NCBI GenBank assembly: GCA_900770785.1
Contig: CAAGLJ010000009.1
Coordinates: 1-64,000, forward strand
Length of the DNA: 64,000 nucleotides
Reading direction: 5' to 3'
Origin: Lachnospiraceae bacterium
GTDB taxonomy: Bacteria; Bacillota; Clostridia; Lachnospirales; Lachnospiraceae
In this document: piece after piece, positions 54,980 through 63,247 of the stretch
How the letters are laid out: each line of letters starts with the position of its first letter
Position numbering within the stretch: the first letter of the stretch is position 1
The notes under the pieces: model-generated
Told to the model about the DNA's origin: nothing
The model's input: the letters and a program-made list of their open reading frames with translations, nothing else
The model's database searches: none
Translations under genes and position numbers: made by a program

Positions 54980-55399
54980 TTATTCTATATTGGAGTAAAC
55001 CTGCTTCAGAAGACGAATCAGCTCCTTTTGCTCTTCCTGGGAAAATCCTTTTGCCATCTGCTCTTCATACTGTCTCCTCTTCTCATCCACCTTGTTCTTA
55101 ATTTCATTCGCCTTAAGCGTAAGGCGAACCAGTTTATTACGCCGATCCGAAGGGTCTGGATAACATTCTACAAATCCGTTCTTCTCCAGGCGGGATACCA
55201 GTCCTACTACTGTGGGATGCGCCACATCCAGATAGCCCTCAATCTCCTTCTGAGTGCTTTCCGGCCCATAGCGGTGCAGGTAACTCAGTATCCGTACCTG
55301 GGAATAGGTCAAATCGTACTCCTTTAAATCCGCATCCCCCTGGGCACGCATCTTGTCACTAATCAATTTTATCAGATAACCCACATCGTTTTTCTTCAT
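54980..55399 (-). CDS. MarR family regulator of the ABC exporter
   Basis: 139 residues with the MarR winged helix: TYSQVRILSYLHRYGPEST (helix region), then VAHPTVVGLVSRLEKNGFVECYPDPSDRRNK, the recognition helix and wing with the conserved DxRR. AGAAAGG precedes the ATG at a usual distance. Two TGTAGC-NN-GCTACA palindromes, one at its own promoter and one ahead of the ABC genes, are its likely binding sites, giving a simple repression switch of the exporter by substrate or drug. Confidence 0.9.
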   Translation of the reverse strand: MKKNDVGYLIKLISDKMRAQGDADLKEYDLTYSQVRILSYLHRYGPESTQKEIEGYLDVAHPTVVGLVSRLEKNGFVECYPDPSDRRNKLVRLTLKANEIKNKVDEKRRQYEEQMAKGFSQEEQKELIRLLKQVYSNIE

Positions 55400-55414
55400 A
55401 GCGGTATGCCTTTC

Positions 55415-55458
55415 TGTAGCCTGCTACATATTCTAACTTAAGGGTTTTTCGTTGTCAA
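55415..55458 (-). promoter_or_regulatory. marR promoter and operator copy 1
   Basis: TTGACA (55453-55458), 17 bases, TAGAAT (55430-55435); the palindrome TGTAGC-CT-GCTACA (55415-55428) lies immediately downstream over the start point, a classical repressor position. Confidence 0.8.
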
Positions 55459-55594
55459 TCCTTTTTTCTCTACTGACAAACATGTATTGTATATCATCAC
55501 AGAACATGAAAAATAGCTGGCTATAGTTTTTTTGATCGTTCCGATTACGGCGTATCCACTCAACCGTCTCAATTATACCATTTTTCTCCTCCAT
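55433..55594 (-). CDS. Possible small protein overlapping the decayed gene's stop
   Basis: A 53-residue frame that begins at an ATG sharing one base with the TAA of the decayed AAA gene (TAATG), a typical coupling arrangement. Composition is hydrophilic at both ends with a hydrophobic, aromatic patch (LFFMFCDDIQYMF). There is no ribosome site of its own, and its stop overlaps the marR -10 box. It could be a real coupled gene or a chance frame after the pseudogene. Family unknown. Confidence 0.3.
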   Translation of the reverse strand: MEEKNGIIETVEWIRRNRNDQKNYSQLFFMFCDDIQYMFVSREKRIDNEKPLS

Positions 55595-56764
55595 TAAATA
55601 ACCACGCTGAACATGTACGGAGGCATTTTTATAATTCCATTATCAATTATTAAATTTTTAGGGTGAACGATATAAGACATATCTATTCTTATATCAAAAG
55701 ATTCTTTAAAACGGATAAGCGATGTTGCTGTATAATTCTTTGATGATTTTACTTCAACAGGAAATACCTTAAAGTTCATTTTACTTTCATTTGATAACAA
55801 GAAATCTATCTCTATATCATTTCTATGTTTTTCTTTCGAATATCTGGTATAAAAATAAAGTTTTTTCCCTTTTGACGCTATTATTTGAGAAATAGCATTT
55901 TCGTATATCATACCTTCGTTTAATGACAATTTATCATTCATGATTAATTTATAAAGCTGCTGATTCATAATCTCGTTTTCATTAAATGCAAGACTTACGA
56001 GAAGTCCGGTATCTCCCATGTAACATTTTACTGCTGAATCATTTTTATTCAGTGCAAAACCTACATTAGGATCATTACATTTATAGCAGAGATTGCATAT
56101 CATGGAATCATCAAGCCAAAACAGCGGTTCATCATATCTGTCAAATGTTGCCCCCGGATCAATCTCGCTAAGTACAATTTTCTTTTCATGAGTTGATAAA
56201 TATGCCGGTATATTTTCAAATAATGCGGATACCTTAGAGTTATATCTTTTAGCAGCTTTCTTTATATCATCTCGATAGAGGTTAAGGATATCACGCTTTT
56301 CTACATCAGCTAAGAAAAAATTTCTACCATTTTCAGCAAATGCGACAACTACTTGTGGCATACCTCCTACCAGCATATATTCTTTAAACAAATGCATTGC
56401 TTTTTCATGTATTTTTCTTTCAAGTGGAACTTTTTCCTCATAACACTTTCTGATATATTCCAATAAAAGTTCTTCCCTTAAATACATGGCAAATTCTTCA
56501 AAATCTACCGGATACATCTTAAGTTTTCTTTCCTCAGACGGAATTGTAATATTATCCACATTCTCTCGAATGGAAATTAATGAACCGGTTTCAATAAAAT
56601 CATATCTTCCATCTGCCACCAGATATTTAATTGCCTCTCTGGCTTTAGGAAACTTTTGAATCTCATCAAATATGATTAAAGACTCTCTTGGATATAATCT
56701 CTTATTATATTCAAGAGATAATCCACTCTATAAGTTTTTCATAAATTTTACGTTTAATTTTCAT
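55594..56764 (-). pseudogene. Decayed AAA/DUF4143 ATPase with lost P-loop
   Basis: A good ribosome site (GGAGG, 6 bases) and ATG 56764 open a frame reading MKIKRKIYEKLIEWIIS, then a stop. The frame continues in another register from about 56711: PRESLIIFDEIQKFPKA (Walker B), then GRYDFIETGSLIS and the DUF4143 C-terminal part through about 55594. In intact relatives I recall about 75-85 residues between these pieces, containing the P-loop. So the deletion removed Walker A and shifted the frame. The lower GC than the neighbours suggests transfer. It would not be functional as an ATPase; an internal start at 56619 could still make a fragment. Confidence 0.75.
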
Positions 56765-56858
56765 GATAAGCCTCCACACCACAAATATGCAGTACGCAAT
56801 ATAAATTATACCATGGTTTACACTTTTTTCTTTTTACTTTGTTCATCATTCACCTCCA

Positions 56859-57512
56859 TCAGTATTTCACTTTATTCAGTCTGGAAACATTTCCAATAGC
56901 AATCAGTTTCATCGTTTTTTCCAGTGCCTTTTCAGGGTCAATGTTAATGTGAACCTCCTCGCCCTGAAGGATTGCCACGATATTAACAAAATATTTCCTT
57001 CTGAGATCTAATTGAAGAAGAGATTTTCCCACCCATTCTTCCTTCACCTCCAACTCTATCATCGACACATCCTTAGACAACTCAATAAGATCAACGAAGC
57101 CTGAGCAAAGAAGATTTTTCGCCAGCCTGCTTCCGGATTCACTTTCAGGAAAAACAACGCGGTCAGCTCCTACCTTACTTAGGATTTTACAGTCTATTTC
57201 ACTGGAGCATTTTGCTATTACCGTCTTAACACCATTCTCCTTGCACAGCATGGTAGCCATCACGCTTGCTTCAAGATTGTTCGCCATGGCAATAATCACT
57301 ACATCCACATTGGCAATACCAAGCTGTCTGATTACCTCCGCCTCGGTAATATCTGCACACTTACAGTAAGGAACTTCCGCAATTGCAGCATTAACAATGT
57401 CCTCATTAGCATCCACAGCCAATACCTCCGCTCCGTTCTTTACCAGCTCCTTTGCTACCGCCATTCCGTATCTTCCAAGTCCAAATACCGCATAGGTTTG
57501 CTTAATACTCAT
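56859..57512 (-). CDS. ktrA: Potassium uptake regulatory subunit (KtrA/TrkA, RCK)
   Basis: 217 residues. RCK_N Rossmann domain with FGLGRYGMAVAKELV (6-20) and the acidic Asp at AVDANED, then RCK_C domain (about 140-217). It gates the KtrB channel by nucleotide binding and c-di-AMP in relatives. AAAGGA lies 10 bases before the ATG. The ktrB gene is 30 bp upstream on the same strand, so it is a two-gene operon. No c-di-AMP riboswitch is seen ahead. Confidence 0.92.
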   Translation of the reverse strand: MSIKQTYAVFGLGRYGMAVAKELVKNGAEVLAVDANEDIVNAAIAEVPYCKCADITEAEVIRQLGIANVDVVIIAMANNLEASVMATMLCKENGVKTVIAKCSSEIDCKILSKVGADRVVFPESESGSRLAKNLLCSGFVDLIELSKDVSMIELEVKEEWVGKSLLQLDLRRKYFVNIVAILQGEEVHINIDPEKALEKTMKLIAIGNVSRLNKVKY

Positions 57513-57542
57513 AATTGACTTTTCCTTTCATTTTCCTTCTGA

Positions 57543-58904
57543 TTATCCTACGCTGATTTTTTCTGTAGGATTTTTGATGCTGTTTTCACTTTCCTTTCTC
57601 GTGCTGAATGCAATAGCAAGAGAAATCGGGCCTATTCTGCCAAGGTACATGGTGATAATCATAATCCATTTTCCCCACAGATTCAACATGGAAGTCAGAT
57701 TTCTCGTCAGCCCTACCGTCGCCGTTGCACTGACCGCCTCATAAACTATGTCCAGTGCATCTGTGGCTGTTACTGCCGCCAAAAGAACCGTTGAAGTAGA
57801 CATGATGACAAAGGACATACTCACTACCGCAACAGCTTTGCTTATTGCCCGTTTAGAAATGGTTCTGTTAAAAAGAACCGCCTCATCTTTATTTTTTATA
57901 GTTGCATAGGCTGCAGCACACAATACTGCAATCGTAACCGTCTTAACCCCTCCTGCTGTTCCTACCGGCGATCCCCCGATAAACATCAACAGTATTGCAA
58001 CAATGGAAGATGCATTGGTAAAATTCTGCTGTGGTATGGTGGCAAATCCGGCTGTTCTCGTCGTTATGGATTGAAAAAAGGAAGCCTGAATTTTTCCCGG
58101 CAGGGAATAGTCCTTTATGGTCAGCGGATTATTGTACTCAAAAATGAAGAAAGCTGCCGCACCTGCCATAATCAGAAGTCCCGTTGTCCAAAGGGCTATT
58201 TTGCTATGGAGCGACAGATGCCTGAGGCATCTGTGCTTATAGGTTCTGAAATTTTTGAAAACTCTGATCACATCCCACCAAACGATGTAGCCTATGCCGC
58301 CGAGAATAATCAGTATACTTGTTACCACATTAACCATAGGATTCAGGGCATATCCGCACAGACTGTTTTCAGAAATAATATCAATTCCTGCATTACAAAA
58401 TGCAGATATCGAATTAAAAATGGATATCCATATCCCTGCTATTCCATACTCCGGGACGAATACTGGCATATACAAAAGGGCACCAATCCCCTCTACTAGT
58501 GCTGTACCGATAATAACTTTTTTGATAAATTTCACCATTCCAGACAGGGTATTCAAATTGAACGCATCCTGAATGAGCATTCTTTCTCCTATACCTATTT
58601 TACGATGCAGACTGATCATCAGGCCGGACATAATGGTAATCACCCCCAGGCCTCCGGTTTGAATCAGAAGCAAAATAACAAACTGACCAAAAAAACTCCA
58701 TGTGGAAACCGTAGGTACGGTCACAAGGCCTGTCACACAGGTGGCAGTTGTAGCTGTAAATAAAGCATCAATGTAGGAAACTGCCCTCCCTTCAGCTGTG
58801 CTGATGGGCAGAGCAAGCAAAATACTCCCTGCCAATATGGTCAAAACGAAACTGAGCATGATTTTCTGTGTTGTAGATAAATTGTACCAAAAACTCTTTT
58901 TCAT
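57543..58904 (-). CDS. ktrB: Potassium uptake channel subunit (KtrB/TrkH)
   Basis: 453 residues with four M1-P-M2 repeats and the selectivity-loop glycines, for example TCVTGLVTV, GFATI and SPVGTAGGVKTV. It conducts K+ (with Na+ in Ktr systems) under control of KtrA. ATG 58904 is chosen over 58922: AGGAG lies 7 bases upstream. It is followed by ktrA after 30 bp. One copy of the 44-bp palindromic element lies 40 bases before its start. Confidence 0.92.
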   Translation of the reverse strand: MKKSFWYNLSTTQKIMLSFVLTILAGSILLALPISTAEGRAVSYIDALFTATTATCVTGLVTVPTVSTWSFFGQFVILLLIQTGGLGVITIMSGLMISLHRKIGIGERMLIQDAFNLNTLSGMVKFIKKVIIGTALVEGIGALLYMPVFVPEYGIAGIWISIFNSISAFCNAGIDIISENSLCGYALNPMVNVVTSILIILGGIGYIVWWDVIRVFKNFRTYKHRCLRHLSLHSKIALWTTGLLIMAGAAAFFIFEYNNPLTIKDYSLPGKIQASFFQSITTRTAGFATIPQQNFTNASSIVAILLMFIGGSPVGTAGGVKTVTIAVLCAAAYATIKNKDEAVLFNRTISKRAISKAVAVVSMSFVIMSTSTVLLAAVTATDALDIVYEAVSATATVGLTRNLTSMLNLWGKWIMIITMYLGRIGPISLAIAFSTRKESENSIKNPTEKISVG

Positions 58905-58945
58905 TATCTGTCTCCTACGCATAATTCATTAATAAAACTATACCA

Positions 58946-58989
58946 TACTAATCCCCACACATATTGCAAGTTTTACTTGCGATACTACC
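58946..58989. repeat. 44-bp palindromic element, copy B
   Basis: 37 of 44 bases match copy A at 35957-36000. The core TATTGCAAG-TTTTA-CTTGCGATA is a 9-bp inverted repeat with one wobble. It lies in the 244-base gap between yvcK and ktrB. Confidence 0.65.
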
Positions 58990-59148
58990 CCAATAGACAG
59001 GCAGACGGAACATGGAATTTCCTCCAAATCACCAGACTCTGCCTTATTTTTCCTTCACCAGTTTTCCTGTCAGCTTTTCGATACGAAGTGCTATTATTTG
59101 TACCCTGCCTGCTTGTTTCTTCTCATTTCTCCAAACACATTCATTTCA

Positions 59149-60114
59149 TTATAAAACTGCCGTTTTCTGCTCCAGCAGATATCCGAAGATATGCATACTC
59201 AGCTTCATGACATTGTGCCTCAGCAGATTGTTTTTCACCGTCACATAATCATCATAAATTACCGTATCTACCAATGATTCCGTCTCTTCTCTATCCAGCT
59301 CTACCGGATCTTTTTGCTCCAGAGACCCGTAACGCTTTGCCATTGTCTCGTCTATTTTTCCTTCATTAGCAATAACGACATCAATCCTGCGTTTTTTCAG
59401 ATGCTGATTTAATAATTTGATATGGTCTGACACCTTAAAATTTTCTGTTTCTCCTGGCTGAGTCACCATATTACAGACATACATAAGTTTTCCAGTACTT
59501 CGGTCTATGGCATTCAATATCTCCTCGCAAATCAAATTAGGAATAATACTGGTGAAAAGACTTCCCATACTGAGTATAATCAAATCCGCTTCTTCCAAAG
59601 CCTTTACCGCCTCCCTTGTAGGCACGGGCTCCTCCTTATAGAAAACCTTTTTGATTTTATTCTTATTCTGGGTAATATGGTGTTCCCCCTCTACGACGCT
59701 TCCATCCTCCATCTCCCCCATTAAAACTACATTATCTTCTGTCAGCGGTACTACTTTTCCTTTAAGATTAAATACCTTACTCAAAGCCTCTATTCCGTCA
59801 GATAAATTTCCTGTAATTTCCGAGGAAGCCGTAAGCAGCAGATTCCCCACCGTATGCCCATCAAGATCACTGGTTGTACGAAAACGGTAATTAAATAATT
59901 CCATGACCAGAGGTTCTGTTTCTGACAGGGCAATCAGAACCCTGCGTATATCCCCAACAGCAGGAATATTAAACTCTTCTCTTAAAATTCCTGTACTGCT
60001 GCCATCATCACACACCGATACAATAGCCGTTAAGTCAACAGGAAATTCTTTTAATCCACGAAGCAATGTGGAAGAGCCAGTCCCTCCACCCAATACTACA
60101 ACTTTCTTTTTCAT
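59149..60114 (-). CDS. YvcK/CofD-like protein (gluconeogenesis factor type)
   Basis: 321 residues, opening KVVVLGGGTGSSTLLRGLK with the CofD-like nucleotide site, and containing VCDDGSSTGILREEF and VGDIRRVLIALSE as in the YvcK family. In B. subtilis YvcK affects cell-wall precursors and carbon use. Here it is not next to rapZ or whiA, the usual partners, so it may be a relocated or second copy. AGGAG precedes the ATG. It is separated from ktrB by about 240 bp and the palindromic element. Confidence 0.85.
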   Translation of the reverse strand: MKKKVVVLGGGTGSSTLLRGLKEFPVDLTAIVSVCDDGSSTGILREEFNIPAVGDIRRVLIALSETEPLVMELFNYRFRTTSDLDGHTVGNLLLTASSEITGNLSDGIEALSKVFNLKGKVVPLTEDNVVLMGEMEDGSVVEGEHHITQNKNKIKKVFYKEEPVPTREAVKALEEADLIILSMGSLFTSIIPNLICEEILNAIDRSTGKLMYVCNMVTQPGETENFKVSDHIKLLNQHLKKRRIDVVIANEGKIDETMAKRYGSLEQKDPVELDREETESLVDTVIYDDYVTVKNNLLRHNVMKLSMHIFGYLLEQKTAVL

Positions 60115-60173
60115 TATCTTTCTCCTCTTTTACTAAAAAACAGATTCCCCTAATAAAGTACTTCCGGATTAAT

Positions 60174-61340
60174 TCACTGAGCCTTATCATACGGCAGAGT
60201 CACAACGATTGTGGTGCCTGCTTCGGAGCTTTCTTCTATACAGACCGTACCGTCATGCAGGCGTACAATCTCCCATACCAGTGAGAGTCCAAGTCCAACC
60301 CCTCCCAGGGCACGACTGCGAGACTTATCCACACGGTAAAAGGGCTGAAAGACATTCTCTCTGTGCTTTTGAGGAATGCCTGATCCCGTATCGCGGATGC
60401 GAATCACCACTTTCTTTTGTTCCTCCTGTGCGGAAATTATTACACTACCACCTGTGTGGTTATACTTTATGGCATTTTCCACAAGATTGAACAGCATCCG
60501 GTAGAGCAGCACGTCGCTGCCGATCAGAGTCACTGGCTCTGTCTCCTGTTTCAGCGTTACGCCGTTCTTCTCTGCCAACGGCATCAGATCCGTCAGCACC
60601 TCTTCAATCATGGGGGAGAGCTCAATGCAATCCGTTCTGGTAATCGTTTCCAGCTCGCTCATATTCAGTAAAGTCTTGACCAGCTGGGAAAGATGCTCCG
60701 TCTGCTCACGCAGCAGGGCAATCGTCTCCGTAGTCTCCGGCAAAGAAGTTGGATGCTCTTTTACATACAAATCCAGCTTTGCCTGCATCAGGGCCAGCGG
60801 TGTACGCAGCTCATGGGCAGCGTTGCCGGTAAATTGCCGCTGGGCCTCAAACCCTTCTGACAATCGCTCCAACATCTGGTTGATGGAGCGGCTAAGCACC
60901 TGGAACTCCATAATTGTGTTCTCATCCAGTCTGGCCTTTGCCAGATTTTCCATACGAACCTGCTCTGCCTGCTCGGAAAATTTCCGTAGGGGCTTTAGCG
61001 AATGTCCGCTCACAAAGTACGCAATGATACCACTCAGGGCTGTAACGATGGCAGTAAGAATCCAGCCCCGCTGCCAAAAACCTTCCTTCGTGTCTTTTAA
61101 CTCCCTGGAAAAATTCGACTGAAACTCGTCAAACTGCTCCTGAGTCAGTTCGACATGAACCATATCCTCCCCAATATTGTCCAGAAAGCTGCTGTCGCCA
61201 AATTCCACCACATATTCTCCCATGGATTCAATGTAGTAGGAACCGGAACGAAACAGCAGTAGATTCAGTATGATACAGGCAGCAGCAATCAGAAGAACGG
61301 TCATCAGTGTGATACGCCACTGAAAAGAAAGTTTCTTCAT
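60174..61340 (-). CDS. Sensor histidine kinase (class I, HAMP)
   Basis: 388 residues: TM1 (about 10-30), an extracellular loop of about 60 residues rich in acidic residues, TM2 (92-112), HAMP, then the phospho-acceptor His176 in NAAHELRTPLALMQ, N-box LVENAIKYNHTG, and G-boxes DTGSGIPQKH and VGLGLSLVWEIV. Overlaps the response regulator gene by 4 bp (ATGA), so the two are translationally coupled. It lies divergent from the redox module 62.2-64 kb and could sense redox or envelope stress; this is inference. Confidence 0.92.
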   Translation of the reverse strand: MKKLSFQWRITLMTVLLIAAACIILNLLLFRSGSYYIESMGEYVVEFGDSSFLDNIGEDMVHVELTQEQFDEFQSNFSRELKDTKEGFWQRGWILTAIVTALSGIIAYFVSGHSLKPLRKFSEQAEQVRMENLAKARLDENTIMEFQVLSRSINQMLERLSEGFEAQRQFTGNAAHELRTPLALMQAKLDLYVKEHPTSLPETTETIALLREQTEHLSQLVKTLLNMSELETITRTDCIELSPMIEEVLTDLMPLAEKNGVTLKQETEPVTLIGSDVLLYRMLFNLVENAIKYNHTGGSVIISAQEEQKKVVIRIRDTGSGIPQKHRENVFQPFYRVDKSRSRALGGVGLGLSLVWEIVRLHDGTVCIEESSEAGTTIVVTLPYDKAQ

Positions 61341-62014
61341 TCCTTTTCCCCTCCTATCAGATAACCTTCTCCGATACGGTTACGGACAGGATCGTAGCCC
61401 AGACCAGCTCTGAGCTTTTTCCGCAGGGATGAAATATGAACCCGGATGGAATTACTGAAGCTGTCCACACTGCCGTCCCAGACATGCTCAATCAGCTCCT
61501 CCTGACTGACGGGTCTTCCCCGGTTCAGTAAAAGATATTCCAGAATGCCAGCCTCCTTACGGGTCAGAGTCACCGGCTGACCGTCGGCACGCACTTCTCT
61601 GCTCTTCATATCGAAGCTGAGGGCACCACAGGTGAGAAGTATGTCCTCCTGCGTAAAATTCCTTCGGACGAGGCTGCGAACGCGGGCCTCCAGCTCATCC
61701 AGATGAAAGGGCTTGGCCAGATAGTCGTTGGCTCCGGCATCCAGCCCCTCTACCTTATCCGTAACCTCACTTCGTGCAGAGAGAATCAGAACCTTTGTAT
61801 CCCGGTCCCGGGCGCGCAGGGAACGCAGCAGCTCCATGCCGTCCATTCCCGGCAGGTTCAGATCCAGCACGATCAGGTCATAGCTTTCTGTATCAATATA
61901 CTCACTGGCGGTATCTCCATCATAGCAGCCGTCTACCTCATAGCCCGCCTTACGCAGACTTCTGGCAATCATCTCGTTCAGTTTCTTCTCATCCTCCACG
62001 ATCAGAAGCCTCAT
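61337..62014 (-). CDS. OmpR-type response regulator
   Basis: 225 residues. Receiver with acidic pocket EDE (7-9), Asp51 (LIVLDLNLPGMDG) and Lys101 (LAKPF), then winged-helix domain with AGILEYLLLNRGRPVSQEEL. Start at ATG 62014: GAGG 6 bases upstream; the earlier ATG 62026 is weaker. It is followed at once by its kinase gene. It is transcribed divergently from the CXXC-peptide/polyferredoxin/TlpA-like operon, its probable target. Confidence 0.93.
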   Translation of the reverse strand: MRLLIVEDEKKLNEMIARSLRKAGYEVDGCYDGDTASEYIDTESYDLIVLDLNLPGMDGMELLRSLRARDRDTKVLILSARSEVTDKVEGLDAGANDYLAKPFHLDELEARVRSLVRRNFTQEDILLTCGALSFDMKSREVRADGQPVTLTRKEAGILEYLLLNRGRPVSQEELIEHVWDGSVDSFSNSIRVHISSLRKKLRAGLGYDPVRNRIGEGYLIGGEKE

Positions 62015-62081
62015 AGTGTACCTCACCTTTCTTCATTATATTTAAGTGATGTTATATGGTTTAAGTATACCATCCAAATAT

Positions 62082-62099
62082 AAAGTTGTCGTCAACTTT
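62082..62099. promoter_or_regulatory. Inverted repeat in the divergent control region
   Basis: AAAGTTG-TCGT-CAACTTT, a perfect 7-bp inverted repeat between the regulator gene and the redox operon. It is a candidate operator for the divergent regulator; no clear promoters were placed. Confidence 0.4.
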
Positions 62100-62181
62100 C
62101 AGAAATTAACAGGAATTTTATCCCCGGTAGCGTATCATGACACTGTAACGACACAAAAACAACGGAAAGGATGTGGTATAA

Positions 62182-62328
62182 ATGACCGCAAAAAGAAAAG
62201 CTGCAGTGCAGATCATGTTTATGCTTATGGGTGCAGTATTTATTTTATACGGCATGATGCGAGGCGAGGTTGGCATCGTGCTGTCAAAGGCCATCAAAAT
62301 CTGTCTGGAGTGTGTGGGCATTGGCTAA
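62182..62328 (+). CDS. CD1871A-type small CXXC-motif membrane peptide
   Basis: 48 residues: basic N-terminus, one membrane helix (about 8-25, VQIMFMLMGAVFILYG), then KAIKICLECVGIG with a CLEC redox motif at the end. This matches the CD1871A family, which is encoded beside a polyferredoxin-like protein and a thioredoxin-like lipoprotein in many Clostridia. The ORF is too short for usual gene calling. GGAAAGGA precedes the ATG. The next gene starts inside its last codons. Probably a partner in extracytoplasmic thiol-redox transfer. Confidence 0.85.
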   Translation: MTAKRKAAVQIMFMLMGAVFILYGMMRGEVGIVLSKAIKICLECVGIG

Positions 62329-63232
62329 GAGAAACCATCCAGTCTCCCGGTTCCTCGCCTGCTTCCGGGGCTGGCTACAAGCAGCAGCCGCACTGCTGAC
62401 CAACCTTCATATTATCAACTTTTTCAAAGGAAATATTTACCGCGGCGCGGGGAAAGCGGTCTGCGTACCAGGCCTCAACTGCTATTCCTGTCCAGGTGCG
62501 ACAGGTGCCTGTCCCATCGGCTCCTTTCAGGCCGTGGCGGGCTCATCAAAGTTTCGCTTCTCCTATTACATCACCGGCATCCTAATCCTGCTGGGTGTGC
62601 TTTTGGGGCGATTCATCTGCGGTTTCCTTTGTCCCTTTGGATGGTTTCAGGAGCTGCTGCACAAAATTCCCACAAAAAAGTTTTCGACGAAATCTCTCAG
62701 GCCGCTTCGTTATTTCAAATATGCAGTCCTGCTGATCATGGTAGTCCTTCTACCAGTACTGGTGACCAATGAGCTGGGCATGGGAAGCCCCTTCTTCTGT
62801 AAATACCTCTGTCCCCAGGGAATCCTGGAGGGAGCGTTCCCACTGGCTATTGTGAGCAGCAGCATCCGTGCTGCGTTTGGAAGTCTGTTTTCCTGGAAGC
62901 TAAGTGTGCTGATTGCAGTAATCATACTGAGCATAGTATTTTACAGGCCTTTCTGTAAGTGGCTGTGTCCACTGGGTGCATTCTACGCCCTGTTCAACAG
63001 AGTATCACTGCTGCGGATGCAGGTGGACAAAGACAGATGCGTCTCCTGCCAAAAATGTGCCAAAGCCTGTGGGATGGACGTAGATGTCACAAAGCACCCT
63101 AATCATGCAGAATGCATCCGCTGTGGAATATGCGTAAAGGCATGTCCGGTACAGGCCGTCAGCTTTGCCTACGGCTTTGAGGGGAAGGAGACTTCCCTCA
63201 TCGAAGAAAAAATTAAATTAATTAAATCATAA
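62321..63232 (+). CDS. Polyferredoxin-type membrane protein (NapH-like, 4Fe-4S)
   Basis: 303 residues with about five helices and three repeated C-x2-3-C-P-type sites on the membrane domain (GFLCPFGWFQ, FCKYLCPQG, CKWLCPLGAFY), plus a C-terminal 2x4Fe-4S ferredoxin domain with CVSCQKCAKAC and CIRCGICVKACP. It should carry electrons from the cytoplasm across the membrane. The start is taken as TTG 62321, overlapping the end of the CXXC peptide gene with GGAG 10 bases upstream; the ORF's first ATG (62270) is in the middle of that gene and has no ribosome site. The TlpA-like lipoprotein gene follows after 15 bp. Confidence 0.88.
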   Translation: MAKRNHPVSRFLACFRGWLQAAAALLTNLHIINFFKGNIYRGAGKAVCVPGLNCYSCPGATGACPIGSFQAVAGSSKFRFSYYITGILILLGVLLGRFICGFLCPFGWFQELLHKIPTKKFSTKSLRPLRYFKYAVLLIMVVLLPVLVTNELGMGSPFFCKYLCPQGILEGAFPLAIVSSSIRAAFGSLFSWKLSVLIAVIILSIVFYRPFCKWLCPLGAFYALFNRVSLLRMQVDKDRCVSCQKCAKACGMDVDVTKHPNHAECIRCGICVKACPVQAVSFAYGFEGKETSLIEEKIKLIKS

Positions 63233-63247
63233 CAGGAGGATACCCAT

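Noticed and set aside
58905..59148. c-di-AMP riboswitch before ktrB
   Set aside because: No ydaO core was found; the gap holds only the palindromic element and AT-rich sequence.
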